Shown here one piece after another: positions 10,701 to 22,300 of a stretch of 64,000 nt of DNA. The notes beneath the pieces were generated by a model, which saw only the letters and a list, made by a program, of their open reading frames with translations, searched no databases and was not told the DNA's origin. Origin of the DNA: Saccharothrix australiensis (lineage in GTDB: Bacteria > Actinomycetota > Actinomycetes > Mycobacteriales > Pseudonocardiaceae); assembly GCF_003634935.1 (NCBI RefSeq), contig NZ_RBXO01000001.1:5047501-5111500 (forward strand). Direction: 5' to 3'. Within the stretch, counting starts at the first letter, position 1. Each line of letters begins with the position of its first letter. Position numbers and translations under genes: made by a program.

Positions 10701-13302
10701 GGAGGAGCAGTTCCCCGCCGTCGGGTACGGGTACCGGGCGGTGCAGGGTCAGCTCGCCGATCCGCGCGCGGCCCGACGACGCGGCCGCGTGCCGTGCGAG
10801 GTCGAGCAGCAGCACACCGGGCAGGACGGGTTCCCCGAGCACGCGGTGGTCGGCCAGCCACGGGTGCGCGGCGGTCCGGATGCGACCGCCGAACACGCGA
10901 CCGCCGACGCCTGCCAGGTCCACCCCGTCGTCCAGGAAGGGGTGCCCGCCCCCGGTGCCCGGCACCGGGTTGTCGAGCCAGAACCTGCGGCGGGCGAACG
11001 GGTAGGTGGGCAGCGGCACCCGGCGGCCGCCGGCGAGCAACGCGGTCCAGTCGACCGGGACGCCGCGCACGTGCAGCGCCGCCAGCCCGGCGAGCAGCAC
11101 GGCGGCTTCGTCCTGCCCGGCCCCGCCCAGGGTTACCGCGGCATCGCCGATCAGGGCGGTGAGCGACCCGTCGGGCCCGAGTTCGGCGAAGTGGGTGGTG
11201 CCCATCGCCCGCGCACGGGCCACCGCGTCGGCGAACCGCACCGGCCCCGTCACCTGCCGCACCCAGTACTCCACGCCCAAATCCACCACAGGCTCACCGG
11301 TCAGCGAAGACACCACCGGAATCCCCGGCTCACGAAAGGACAACCCCGCGATCTCCTCCCGGAACCGATCCAACACCGACTCCGAACCAGGACCACCCAG
11401 CCCCGCCGTCACCCTTTCCCGCGCCGCCACCAACACGCACGCGTCCTCCAACGACACAACCCCCGCCACACACGCAGCCGCAACCTCACCCACCGACCGA
11501 CCCACCACACAACCCGGCCGCACACCCCACGACTCCAACAACCGGAACAACGCCACCCCGAACCCGAACAACCCCCCATCCACACCCAACCGCCCAACCA
11601 CACCATCGAAAACCTCCGCGAACACCGGGAAAACCCGCAACCCCGCGCCCACACGCCGCGAACCCCGCCCCGGAAACACCAAACCCAACCCACCCGACAC
11701 CGCCACACCCCGCACCACCGACGAGGACGACCCACCCCCCGCCAACACCCGCAAACCCCGGACCAACTCAGCCCGATCCGACCCCAGCACCACCGCCCGG
11801 TGATCCAGGCGCGCACGGGCGGCCAGCGAGAAGGCGATGTCGCCCACGGGGTGGTCCGCGGCGGGCAGGAGCCGTTCCGCGACGACGGGCAGGTCGTCCG
11901 GGCGTCGGGCCGAGACGACCCAGACACCCGGTGCCCGGCCGGTTTCCCCTGGCTCCTCGGGTGCTTGTTCGAGGATGACGTGCGCGTTGGTGCCGCTGAT
12001 CCCGAACGACGACACCCCGATCCGACGGGGACGACCCGCCTCCGGCCAGGGCATGGCCTCCGTCAGCAGACGCACCGCACCCGAACCCCAATCCACATGG
12101 GACGAAGGCTCATCCACATGCAGCGTCCTCGGCAGAAAGCCCTGCCGCAACGCCGACACCGACTTGACGACCCCGGCCACACCGGCTGCGGCTTGCGTGT
12201 GCCCCAGGTTCGACTTCAACGACCCCAACCACAACGGGACGTCACGATCCCGCCCGTAAGTCGCCAACAACGCCTGCACCTCGACCGGGTCACCCAGCAC
12301 CGTCCCCGTCCCGTGACCCTCCACCGCATCGACGTCCATAGTGGACAGACCAGCATCCGCCAACGCCGCACGGATCACCCGCTGCTGAGCCACCCCATTC
12401 GGCGCGGTGAGCCTGCTGCCGGCGCCATCGGAGTTCACGGCGCTGCCGCGCACCACCGCCAACACCTCATGACCACGACGACGCGCATCCGACAACCGCT
12501 CCACCAACACCAACCCGACACCCTCCGACCACCCCGTACCATCCGCAGCAGCCGAATACGACTTGCACCGCCCATCCGACGCCAAACCACCCTGACGCGC
12601 GAACTCGTGGAACGTCCCCGGCGTCGCCATCACCGTCACCCCACCCGCCAACGCCAACGAACACTCACCCGACCGCAACGAACGCACCGCCAAGTGCAAC
12701 GCCACCAACGACGACGAACACGCCGTGTCCACCGACACCGCAGGCCCTCGGAAGCCGAAGGTGTAGGTGATCCGACCGGTGAGCACGCTGCCCAGGCCCG
12801 CCGTGCGCAGGTTCCCCTCGACCTCGGGCGGCGCGTCCACGAACCGGGCCGTGTAGTCCTGGTACATCACGCCGGCGAACACCCCGACGTCCGCGCCCCG
12901 GTAAGCCCCGGGGTCGATGCCGGCGCGCTCGAACGTCTCCCACGCCACCTCCAGCAGGAGGCGGTGCTGGGGGTCCATGGCCAGCGCCTCGCGCGGGCTG
13001 ATGCCGAAGAAGTCCGCGTCGAACTCGGCCGCGCCGGCCAGGAAACCGCCGCGCCAGGCGGGCAGCCGACCGAGCGGCCAGCCGCGGTCGACGGGCAGCG
13101 GCCCGATCGCCTCGTCCCCTCGGGCGAGCAGGTCCCACAGGTCTTCGGGACTGCCGATGCCACCGGGGAGGCGGACGCCCGCGCCGACGATCGCGATCGG
13201 GTCGCCGTCCCGGTCGGACAGCTCGGCCAGGCGCCGCTTCGCCTCGTGCAGCTCGACGGTCGCGCGCCGCAGGTAGTCGCGCAACTGCTCTTCAGTGGCC
13301 AC
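7702..13302 (-). CDS. Modular type I PKS, module 3 (KS-degenerate AT-DH-ER-KR-ACP)
   Basis: 1866 residues. Domains: docking helix 1-28 ([15 protein letters not shown]), KS 31-446 (Cys codon 12718-12720), AT about 537-720, DH 787-1004 ([10 protein letters not shown]), ER 1211-1501, KR 1516-1707 (LED, Ser-Tyr-Asn intact), ACP 1771-1834 (LGFDSL). The AT is broken: the nucleophile motif is GRSVGE instead of GHSVGE, GQGSQ has become GRGSR, and about 80 residues are missing, including the HAFHS segment. All other catalytic residues are present and the reading frame is kept. ER has SYPGD, the Tyr form. The GTG start at 13302 follows GAGAGGAG and overlaps the upstream PKS stop by 11 bp; a longer in-frame extension upstream only reads through that gene. 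The C-terminal tail [14 protein letters not shown] belongs to a different docking class from the other PKS proteins. Confidence 0.95.
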   Translation of the reverse strand: MATEEQLRDYLRRATVELHEAKRRLAELSDRDGDPIAIVGAGVRLPGGIGSPEDLWDLLARGDEAIGPLPVDRGWPLGRLPAWRGGFLAGAAEFDADFFGISPREALAMDPQHRLLLEVAWETFERAGIDPGAYRGADVGVFAGVMYQDYTARFVDAPPEVEGNLRTAGLGSVLTGRITYTFGFRGPAVSVDTACSSSLVALHLAVRSLRSGECSLALAGGVTVMATPGTFHEFARQGGLASDGRCKSYSAAADGTGWSEGVGLVLVERLSDARRRGHEVLAVVRGSAVNSDGAGSRLTAPNGVAQQRVIRAALADAGLSTMDVDAVEGHGTGTVLGDPVEVQALLATYGRDRDVPLWLGSLKSNLGHTQAAAGVAGVVKSVSALRQGFLPRTLHVDEPSSHVDWGSGAVRLLTEAMPWPEAGRPRRIGVSSFGISGTNAHVILEQAPEEPGETGRAPGVWVVSARRPDDLPVVAERLLPAADHPVGDIAFSLAARARLDHRAVVLGSDRAELVRGLRVLAGGGSSSSVVRGVAVSGGLGLVFPGRGSRRVGAGLRVFPVFAEVFDGVVGRLGVDGGLFGFGVALFRLLESWGVRPGCVVGRSVGEVAAACVAGVVSLEDACVLVAARERVTAGLGGPGSESVLDRFREEIAGLSFREPGIPVVSSLTGEPVVDLGVEYWVRQVTGPVRFADAVARARAMGTTHFAELGPDGSLTALIGDAAVTLGGAGQDEAAVLLAGLAALHVRGVPVDWTALLAGGRRVPLPTYPFARRRFWLDNPVPGTGGGHPFLDDGVDLAGVGGRVFGGRIRTAAHPWLADHRVLGEPVLPGVLLLDLARHAAASSGRARIGELTLHRPVPVPDGGELLLQVVVGPPGPDGRCALDVHTREEESHPWRHNAGGFATPSGESPAGEGVAGECPAAPPATEDAYPRLAELGYDYGPAFRGLRGFAVAGDTAVVHCALPDAAPASLPVALVDSVLHAIPLAWPGERTGLPFSWRAVTTSAPTTSAPATTALLARIVRTGADEVSVEVFDEAGQRVLAVGSLSLRPAARHDGKPGLKRLEWTAVPTPTTPPEGDAVVLPVPDEEPRAAVTRVLAALQEWAADTSRAATARLVVVTREAVRVADEPVRDLAGAAVWGLVRSAQVEHPGRFVLLDLAVGVDAGGVVAEAVATGEPQLARRGDALYRPRLVDACRDGLTPPPGADHWRLVRAEEGTLDGLRLAPDPAATRPLREGEVRVEVRAAGLNFRDVLIALGSYPGDAPPLGGEAAGVVTATGPGVTRFRPGDRVFGIFFGAFGDTAVTDQRLLAPLPAGWSFVVGAGVLVVFVTALVAVGGVGVGEVVVVHGVTGGVGMAVVQVVRGGGGVVWGTASRGKWGVARGLGVVRVASSRDGGFEGVFSGGVDVVVNSLSGGLVDASLRLVRPGGRFVELGKRDVRDPAEVAARYPGVHYRAHDILDLGVDGLGRLIGEVVDGFTAGRFRPLPVTSHGLDSAREVFRRMADGAYTGKVVLRVGSPWSGVGWVVVTGASGALGSAVARHLVVVHGVRSLVLVSRSGVVGCAEELRGLGARVVVVSCDVGDRGALAGVLEGRVVRGVVHAAGVLEDGVVGGVSEGVVDRVFRAKVGGAWNLHCLTEGVDLDAFVLFSSAAGVVGSAGQGVYAAANGFLDGLAEFRRSRGLVGTSLSWGPWSGGGMAAGLGGRDLGRMRQAGMVPLTVEQGLELFDAALRHDRPHTVPAAFTDEPARRTAPAPAPSALAGLDPEQRTGALTSAVLHHSAVVLGHGDAAAIDPDRTFKDLGFDSLSGVELRNHLAAATGLTLPATLVFDFPTPAELAAHLRTLLGGAAEAGIDDMAAEELIRLVNRHAG
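8097..8789 (-). repeat. Skewed repeat B, copy 2 (KR of module 3)
   Basis: Exact copy of 2157-2849, 5940 bp away in the next module. Zero differences over 693 bp implies very recent duplication or ongoing gene conversion, while the flanking ER-KR joint and ACP have diverged freely. Confidence 0.93.
8978..9376 (-). repeat. Skewed repeat A, copy 2 (ER of module 3)
   Basis: Exact copy of 3038-3436. The stretch between repeats A and B (8790-8977 here, 2850-3037 in module 4) is unlike between the modules, so A and B are separate conversion tracts. Confidence 0.93.
9765..9907 (-). repeat. Skewed repeat C, copy 2 (upstream of ER, module 3)
   Basis: Exact copy of 3822-3964. Its offset from copy 1 is 5943 bp, whereas repeats A and B are offset by 5940 bp, so an indel lies between the tracts. 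Confidence 0.9.
11140..11690 (-). other. Degenerate acyltransferase domain of module 3
   Basis: Compared with the intact module 1 AT (20,400-21,185) this domain has [10 protein letters not shown] for [10 protein letters not shown] and GRSVGE for GHSVGE. It lacks the TDHAQ segment (net 11 residues) and a net 66 residues between the helix after the nucleophile and VLDRFREEI, which removes HAFHS. All deletions are multiples of three. With neither catalytic His, loading of an extender unit by this domain is not expected. Confidence 0.88.
11177..11753 (-). repeat. Skewed repeat D, copy 1 (AT of module 3)
   Basis: About 577 bp near-identical to 15849-16425 (a handful of mismatches, for example near 11219 and 11409). 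Covers the whole degenerate AT core. G+T-skewed coding strand. Confidence 0.9.
11963..12734 (-). repeat. Skewed repeat E, copy 1 (KS of module 3)
   Basis: About 770 bp closely similar to 16626-17397 and 21447-22218, in the C-terminal two thirds of the KS. More mismatches than between the other two copies, for example GAGSR in place of GASNG codons near 12,410. Confidence 0.85.
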
Positions 13303-16300
13303 CGTGGGCTCCTCTCGGGGGAAGGCCGAGCTCGCGGTCCAGGAACCCGAACAGCTCCTCGTCCCCGGCGTCGGCCAGCCGTGCGGCCAACGACGGCTCG
13401 ACCGGCTCGGCCGGGTCGCCGAGCAGCTCGGCGAGGTGCGCGGCCAGCGCGTCCGGTGTCGGGTGGTCGAACACGAGCGTCGTGGGCAGGGACAGGCCGG
13501 TGTCGCGAGCCAGCCGGTTGCGCAGCTCGACACCGGTGAGCGAGTCGAGCCCGAGGTCCAGCAGGCCGCGGCCGGGGTCGACGGCGTGCGGGCGCGCGTG
13601 CCCGAGGACCGCGGCGACGTGGCCACGCACCAAGTCGGCGAGCGCGCGGGCGCGTTCGGGCGCGGTCAGCCCGGCGAACCCCGCTGGCCGAGCGCCGCCG
13701 TCCCCTCCGGGCTGGCGCGGCGCGAGTTCCGCGAGCAGCGGCGGGACGTCCTCGCCGGGGTGGTCGAAGCGCGCGGGCACGAGCACCGGGCCGGACCGGC
13801 CGAGGGCCGCGTCGAACAACGCGAGCCCTTCCGCCTCGGCAAGGGGCGTCAGCCCGGTGCGGCCGAGGCGGCGGCGGTCGGTCTCCGCCAGCCCGGCCGC
13901 CATCCCGGTGGTCCACGGCCCCCACGCCAGCGAGAGCGCGGGCAGCCCGTCGGCGTGCCGTCGGCGTGCCAGGGCGTCCAGCGCGGCGTTCGCCGCGGCG
14001 TAGGCGGCCTGGCCCGGCGTGCCGAGCACGCCCGCGACCGACGAGAACAGCACGAACGCGTCGAGGTCGTGACCGGCGGTCAGCTCGTGCAGGTGCCGCG
14101 CGCCCAGCACCTTCGGCGCGAGTACCGCGCGCAGGCGCTCACCGGTCAGCCGCTCCACCACGCCGTCGTCCAGGACGCCCGCCGCGTGCACGACCGCCCC
14201 GAGCGGTCGCGCGAGGACTTCGGCCAGGGCGGCGCGGTCGGTGACGTCGCAGGCGACGACCTCCACCCGGGCGCCCAGCGCGACGAGGTCGGCGCGGACC
14301 TCGGCGGCGCCCGCCGCGGCGGGCCCACGACGACCGAGCAGGACCAGCGAGCGCACCCCGTGCGCCGTGACCAGGTGCCGCGCCACCAGCGCGCCGAGTC
14401 CGCCGAGCCCACCGGTGACGAGCACCGGCCCGGACAGCTCCACCGGCCTCTCCTCGCCGGACGCCCGCACCAGTCGCGGCACCCGCAGCCCGCCGCCGCG
14501 CACCGAGACCTCGGGTTCGCCGACGGCCAGCGCGGCGGGCAGGACCGCGGTGACGTCCGTGCCCACCTCCGCGTCGAGCAGGACGAACCGTCCGGGGTGC
14601 TCGGCCTGCGCCGAGCGCACCAGCCCTCGCGCGCCCCCGACGCCGGGGTCCGCGTCGTCGCGGGTCACCACGACGAGCGGGTGCGGCCGGTCGGCGTCGA
14701 GCCAGGACCTGATCCGGGCGAGCACAGCGGGGACGACCTCCTCCGGTGGCCCGCCGGCGACTTCGAGGACTTCGCCGGTCCCGCCGCCCGGCGGCGGTTC
14801 CACCGGGCGCCACGCGGTTTCCAGCAGTGCGCGCGGCGCACCCGCGCGGCGCAGCACGAGGGCCGCCGCGGTGAGCACCACCCGCCCGGCCGGATCGGTC
14901 GCGACCAGCGACACCGTGTCCGGGCCGGTCCCGGTGAGGCGGACCCGCAGCGCCGACCCGGCCCGCGCGTGGCGGCGGACGCCGCGCCAGGCGAAGGGCA
15001 CCCGGACCGGTCCGCCGGGCGTGGCGGCGGGCAGGGCGTGCAGCACGGCGTCGAGCAGCAGGGGGTCGGGTCCCGCCCAGCCGGTCCGCACCGGGAGGTC
15101 GACCTCGGCGAACAGGTCGTCACCGCGGCGGCGGAGCCTGCTCAGGCCGCGCAGCTCGGGCGCGTACTCGTACCCCTGCCCGGCCAGCCGCTCGTAGACG
15201 CCGTCGAGCGCGACCTCCTCGGCGTCGGCCGGCCAGGGCGGCGCGGTGGCGGGACCGCTCGCCGGGACCACGGCCCCGGTGGCGTGCCGGGACCACGGCC
15301 CGCCGTCGCGCCGCGCGTGGACGTCCACGCTCCGCCCGCCTGCCTCGTCGGGTGCGCCGAGCACCACCTGGACCTCGACGTCGGCGTCCAGCACCACGGG
15401 TTCGAGCAGCGTCAGTTCGGCGACCTCGTCGCAGCCGCACGTCTCACCGGCTCGCGCGGCCAGTTCCAGCAGCACCGTCCCCGGCAGGAGCGGGACACCG
15501 CCGATGACGTGCCCGGCGAACGGGCCGTCCGCCGCGATCCGGCCGGGTACCAGCCACGTGCCCGAGCCCGCCGGCTCCACGCCCTGGCCGAGGAGCGGGT
15601 GACCGCCGGCCGGTGCGACGGGGGTGAGCCAGTACCGCTCGCGCTCGAAGGGGTAGGGGGGCAGCGGAATCCTCCGCCCGCCACCGGCGGCGCGGGCCCA
15701 GTCGACGGGCACGCCTCGGACGTGCAGCCGGGCGAGCCCGGTGAAGATCGCGGTGACCTCGTCCTGGTCCTCGTCCCCGGGGGCCAGCGGCACCACGTCG
15801 GCCACCGTCGAGTCGGCTCCCGTCAGGTCTGCCGAGGTGCCGGTAGGGCCGAGTTCGGCGAAGTGGGTGGTGCCCATCGCCCGCGCACGGACGATCGCGT
15901 CGGCGAACCGCACCGGCCCCGTCGCCTGCCGCACCCAGTACTCCACGCCCAGATCCACCACAGGCTCACCGGTCAGCGAAGACACCACCGGAATCCCCGG
16001 CTCACGAAAGGACAACCCCGCGATCTCCTCCCGGAACCGATCCAACACCGACTCCGAACCAGGACCACCCAGCCCCGCTGCCACCCTTTCCCGCGCCGCC
16101 ACCAACACGCACGCGTCCTCCAACGACACAACCCCCGCCACACACGCAGCCGCAACCTCACCCACCGACCGACCCACCACACAACCCGGCCGCACACCCC
16201 ACGACTCCAACAACCGGAACAACGCCACCCCGAACCCGAACAACCCCCCATCCACACCCAACCGCCCAACCACACCATCAAAAACCTCCGCGAACACCGG

Positions 16301-19300
16301 GAAAACCCGCAACCCCGCGCCCACACGCCGCGAACCCCGCCCCGGAAACACCAAACCCAACCCACCCGACACCGCCACACCCCGCACCACCGACGAGGAC
16401 GACCCACCCCCCGCCAACACCCGCAGGGCATCCCGATCACCGCCCAGCACCACCGCCCGGTGATCCAGACGCGGACGCGAAGCCAAAGCACGACCCAGAT
16501 CACGCTCATCAGCGTCCACAAGGGACAGCGAGTGCGCCACAGCCCTGAGGCCGGACTCGGTGGCCGCTGACAGGACCCACGGCACGGGAGGTGTTCCACC
16601 GGACGGGGTTGCGACGGTTTCAGGCGCTTGTTCGAGGATGACGTGCGCGTTGGTGCCGCTGATCCCGAACGACGACACCCCCGCCCGACGAGGACGACCC
16701 ACCTCCGGCCAGGGCATGGCCTTCGTCAGCAGACGCACCGCACCCGAACCCCAATCCACAAGGGACGAAGGCTCACCCACATGCAACGTCCTCGGCAAAA
16801 CCCCATGCCGCAACGCCAACACCGACTTGATCACACCACCGACACCCGCCGCCGCCTGCGCATGACCGAGATTCGACTTCAACGACCCCAACCACAACGG
16901 AACCCCACGATCCCGCCCGTAAGTCGCCAACAACGCCTGCACCTCGACCGGATCACCCAGCACCGTCCCCGTCCCGTGACCCTCCACCACATCGACATCC
17001 ACACTGGACAGACCCGCATCCGCCAACGCCGCACGGATCACCCGCCGCTGAGCCACCCCACTCGGAGCCGTCAAACCATTCGACGCACCATCGGAATTCA
17101 CCGCACTGCCCCGCACCACCGCCAACACCTCATGACCACGGCGACGCGCATCCGACAACCGCTCCACCAACACCAACCCGACACCCTCCGACCACCCCGT
17201 ACCATCCGCAGCAGCCGAATACGACTTGCACCGCCCATCCGACGCCAAACCACCCTGACGCGCGAACTCGTGGAACGTCCCCGGCGTCGCCATCACCGTC
17301 ACCCCACCCGCCAACGCCAACGAACACTCACCCGACCGCAACGAACGCACCGCCAAGTGCAACGCCACCAACGACGACGAACACGCCGTGTCCACCGTCA
17401 ACGACGGCCCCTCGAAACCGAACACGTACGACACCCGACCCGACAGCACGCTCCCGGTGTTGCCGGTGAGCAGGTATCCCTCGACGTCCTCGGCCGCACG
17501 GGTCATGCTGCCCGCGTAGTCGTGGTACATCAGGCCCGCGAACACCCCGACCGGTTCACCGCGCACCGCGGCCGGGTCGATGCCCGCGCGGTCGAAGGCA
17601 TCCCAGGCGACCTCCAGGAACTGCCGCTGCTGGGGGTCCATGGCCAGCGCTTCCCGCGGGCTGATGCCGAAGAAGCCCGCGTCGAACAGCGCCGCGTCCC
17701 GCAGGAACCCGCCACGGCCCACCGGCACCGCCGAGCGGTCCCAGCCCCGGTCGTCCGGCAGGTCCGACACGGCGTCCCGGCCCGCCGCCACGAGGTCCCA
17801 CAGGCTGTCGGCGTCGGTCACGCCGCCGGGGTACCGGCACGCCATGCCGACGATCACCACCGGGTCGTCCGCGACCTCGACGCGGGCGGGCACCGGTTCC
17901 GGCGCGGACGCCGGACCGGAGAGCAGCCCGGTGAGGTGCTCGGCGAGCCGGGCCGGGCTCGGGTGGTCGAACAACACCGTGGCGGGCAGCCGGACGCCGG
18001 TCGCACCGGCGAGCCGGTTGCGCAGGTCGAGCGCGGTCAGCGAGTCGAACCCGAGGTCGCGGAAGGCGGTGCGCACGTCGATCGCGGCGGCGGTCCCGTG
18101 CCCCAGCACGGCGGCGGTTTCCGCGCGCACCACCTCCAGCAGCGGCCGGTCCGCCACGCGGGCCGGCGCGGGCGCGGCGGGGAGCAGGCCGCGCAGCAGG
18201 GCCGGTGGCGCCTGCACGGCCGCGAGGTCGAACCGGGCGGGCACGACGACGGGCTCCGGTGCCTCGACGGCCGCGTCGAGCAGTTCGAGCGCACGGGCCG
18301 GGTCGAGCGGCGCGAGGCCGAGCCGCCCGAGCCGGCGCAGGTCCGTTCCGGTGAGCGCCGCCGCCATGCCGGCCGAGCCCGCCCACGGGCCCCAGGCCAG
18401 CGACACCGCGGGCAGCCCGGCCGCGCGCCGCTGCCGGGCCAGCTCGTCCAGCGCGGCGTTCGCCGCGGCGTAGGCGGCCTGGCCCGGCGTGCCGAGCACG
18501 CCCGCGACCGACGAGAACAGCACGAACGCGTCGAGGTCGTGACCGGCGGTCAGCTCGTGCAGCACCCGCGCGCCCTCGACCTTGGGGTGGAGCACGGCGG
18601 CCAGGCGCTCCGGGGTGAGGGCGTCGACGAGCCCGTCGTCCAGCACGCCCGCGGCGTGGACGACGGCCTTCGGCGGCCGAGCGGCGAGCGCGCCCGCGAC
18701 GGCGTCCCGGTCGGCCGCGTCGGCCGCGACGACCTCGACGTCGGCACCGGCACCGGCCAGCTCGCGGACGAGCTGCGCCGCGCCGTCGGCGACCGGACCG
18801 CGGCGGCTCAGCAGGACCAGTTCGCGGACACCGTGCCGGGTGACCAGGTGGCGGGCCACCAGCGCGCCGAGCCCGCCGGTGCCGCCGGTGACGAGCACCG
18901 GCCCGGCCCAGCGGCGACCGGGTCGGGCAGCGGTGCGCGCCAGGCGCGGCACACCCGCGACCCCCGCCCGGATGCGGACGTGCGGCTCGCCGGTGGCGAC
19001 GGCGGCGGGCAGCGCGGCGGCCGACGCGGGGTCGTCGTCGACGTCGACGAGCACGAACCGGCCGGGGTGCTCGGCCTGCGCCGACCGGACGAGCCCGCGC
19101 ACCGCGGCCGCCGCCGGGTCGCCCTCGCGGGTGCGCACGACCAGGACCCGGTCCGCGGCCCCGTCGTCGAGCCGGTCCCGCACCAGCGCCAGCGCGGCCG
19201 TCGCGGCTGCGAGCGGGTCGTCGCCACGCGGGTCGGCCACCGCGAAGTCCGGGCGGGAACCCTGGATGACGGGGAGCGGGAGGGGTTCCCACACCACGGA

Positions 19301-22300
19301 GTGGAGGTGCCCGCCCGCGGGCCGCCGCAGGTCCCGCCAGGCCAGGGTCGCCGCGGTGAGGACCGGCCTGCCACGCTCGTCGCGGACGTCGAGCGACACC
19401 GCGTCCGGCCCGGCCGGGGTGATCCGGACGCGCAGCGCGGCCGTCGTCGCGGAGTTCCCGTGCGCCGTCACGCCGCGCCACGCGAACGGCACCCGCAGCC
19501 GGTCAGCGGACAGCAGGACGTGCAGGGCGGCGTCCAGCGCGATCGGGTGGACGACCGCCCCGTCCAACCCCGGCTCGACGCGGACCTCGGCGAACAGCTC
19601 CCGGCCGCGCCGCCGGACCTCGTCGAGGACGCGGAACGCGGGGCCGTAGGTGTAGCCGGCCTCTTCGAGGGCGTCGTAATCGGGCAGCGGCGCGGGCTCG
19701 GACCCGGCGGGTGGCCAGTCGGCGGCGTCCCCGGCGCCGGTCGCGGTCGCGGTCGCGGTCGCGGTCGCGGTCGCGGACAGGAGCGTGCCCTCCGCGTGTT
19801 CGCGCCAACCGGCGTCGCCCTCCGCGTGCACGGTGACCGACCGGGACTCGTCGGCGTCGGGCGGGCCGATGCGCACCTGCACGCGGGTGGGGCCGGCGCC
19901 GCCCGGTGCCAGGGGTTCGCTCAGGGTCAACTCCTCGACCACCGGGCACCCGGCGGCCGCACCGGCGCGCAGGACGAGGTCGAGCAAGGCGGTCCCTGGC
20001 AGCACGGGGTTCCCCGTGATCGCGTGGTCGGCGAGCCAGGGCTGCACGGCCGGCGCGAGCCTGCCGGTGGCGAGGTGGCCGCCGTCCGGCAACGGGATCA
20101 CGGTGTCGAGCAGCGGGTGGCGCACGGGGTCGAGCCCGAGGGCAGCAGCGGTGCCGGAGCCAGTGCCTGTGCCGGTGTCGGAGCCGGTGCCGGTGCCGGT
20201 GCCGGTGCCGGCGGGGAGCCAGTAGCGGGTACGCCGGAACGGGTAGCCGGGCAGGGTCGCCCGCCTGCCGTGCCCGAGCACGCGCGCCCAGTCGACGTCG
20301 ACCCCGTGCGCGAAGCACCGCGCCACCGCCTCGACCAGGCTCTCCGCTTCACCTCTAGGCCGGCAGGCGGCGACGGCGAGGGCGTCGGGCGCGCAGTCCG
20401 GGATGAGCGGCGTCAGGGTGCCGGTGGGGCCGAGTTCGGCGAAGCGGGTGGTGCCCATCGCCCGCGCACGGGCGATCGCGTCGGCGAACCGCACCGGCTC
20501 CCGCATCTGCCGCACCCAGTACTCCACGCCCAGGTCCACCACAGGCTCACCGGTCAGCGTGGACACCACCGGGATCTCCGGCTCCCGGAAAGTCAACCCC
20601 GCGATCTCCTCGCGGAACCGATCCAACACCGGCTCCACCGACCGCGAATGAAAAGCGTGCGACACCGCCAACCGCCGCGCCCGCACCCCGCGCTCCCGCA
20701 ACACCGCTTCGAGCGGGACCAGATCCTCCTCCCCGCCCGACACCACCACCGACCCCGGACCGTTCACCGCCGCGATCTCCACACCTCCCAACAGATCGCG
20801 CAGCGCCCCTTCACCCGCACTCACCGCCAACATCCCGCCACCCGCCGGCAGCCCCGCCATCAACCTCCCCCGCGCCGCCACCAGCACGCACGCGTCCTCC
20901 AAGGACAAGACCCCCGCCACGCACGCAGCCGCCACCTCGCCCACCGAATGACCCACAACACAACCTGGCCGCACATCCCACGACTCCATCAACCGGAACA
21001 ACGCCACCCCGAACGCGAACAACCCCGCCTGCGCATGATCCGTACGCCCCAACAACCCCCAATCCACACCCAACCGCCGGCACACACCGTCGAAAACCTC
21101 CGCGAACACCGGGAAGACCCGCAGCCCCTCACCCATGCCCACACGCTGCGAACCCTGCCCTGGGAACACGAAACCCAACCCACCCGACACCGCCACACCC
21201 CGCACCACCGACGAGGACGACCCACCCCCCGCCAACACCCGCAGGGCATCCCGATCACCGCCCAGCACCACCGCCCGGTGATCCAGACGCGGACGCGAAG
21301 CCAAAGCACGACCCAGATCACACCCATCAGCGTCCACAGAGGACATCTGTCGGGCCAGCACGGGGAGATCGGTGGCACGCCGCGCCGACAGCACCCACAC
21401 GACCGGGCCCTCGGCGGTCGCGCTCGTGGGTGATTCGCCGTCGGGGGCTTGTTCGAGGATGACGTGCGCGTTGGTGCCGCTGATCCCGAACGACGACACC
21501 CCCGCCCGACGAGGACGACCCACCTCCGGCCAGGGCATGGCCTCCGTCAACAAACGCACCGCGCCCGAATCCCAATCCACAAGGGACGAAGGCTCACCCA
21601 CATGCAACGTCCTCGGCAAAACCCCATGCCGCAACGCCAACACCGACTTGATCACACCACCGACACCCGCCGCCGCCTGCGCATGACCGAGATTCGACTT
21701 CAACGACCCCAACCACAACGGGACGTCACGATTCCGCCCGTAAGTCGCCAACAACGCCTGCACCTCGACCGGGTCACCCAGCACCGTCCCCGTCCCGTGA
21801 CCCTCCACCACATCGACGTCCACACTGGACAGACCAGCATCCGCCAACGCCGCACGGATCACCCGCCGCTGAGCCACCCCACTCGGAGCCGTCAAACCAT
21901 TCGACGCACCATCGGAATTCACCGCACTGCCCCGCACCACCGCCAACACCTCATGACCACGGCGACGCGCATCCGACAACCGCTCCACCAACACCAACCC
22001 GACACCCTCCGACCACCCCGTACCATCCGCAGCAGCCGAATACGACTTGCACCGCCCATCCGACGCCAAACCACCCTGACGCGCGAAGTCCACGAAGATC
22101 CCCGGTGACGTCAGCACGGTCACCCCGCCCGCCAACGCCAGCGAGCACTCACCCGACCGCACGGAACGCACCGCCAAGTGCAACGCCACCAACGACGACG
22201 AACACGCCGTGTCCACCGTCAACGACGGCCCCTCGAAACCGAACACGTACGACACCCGACCCGACAGGACGCTCGGGCTCGTGCCGGTGAGGCCGTAACC

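Noticed and set aside
1699..13539. A very long plus-strand open frame (about 3900 codons)
   Set aside because: It is antisense to two PKS genes, is dominated by His/Arg/Pro/Thr, has no ribosome site and no domain; long shadows are expected in such GC-rich, C+A-skewed DNA.
19739..20216. CRISPR-like or regulatory repeats
   Set aside because: Units are 6 bp, contiguous, in frame and inside a PKS domain; there are no spacers. No CRISPR array was seen anywhere in the window.
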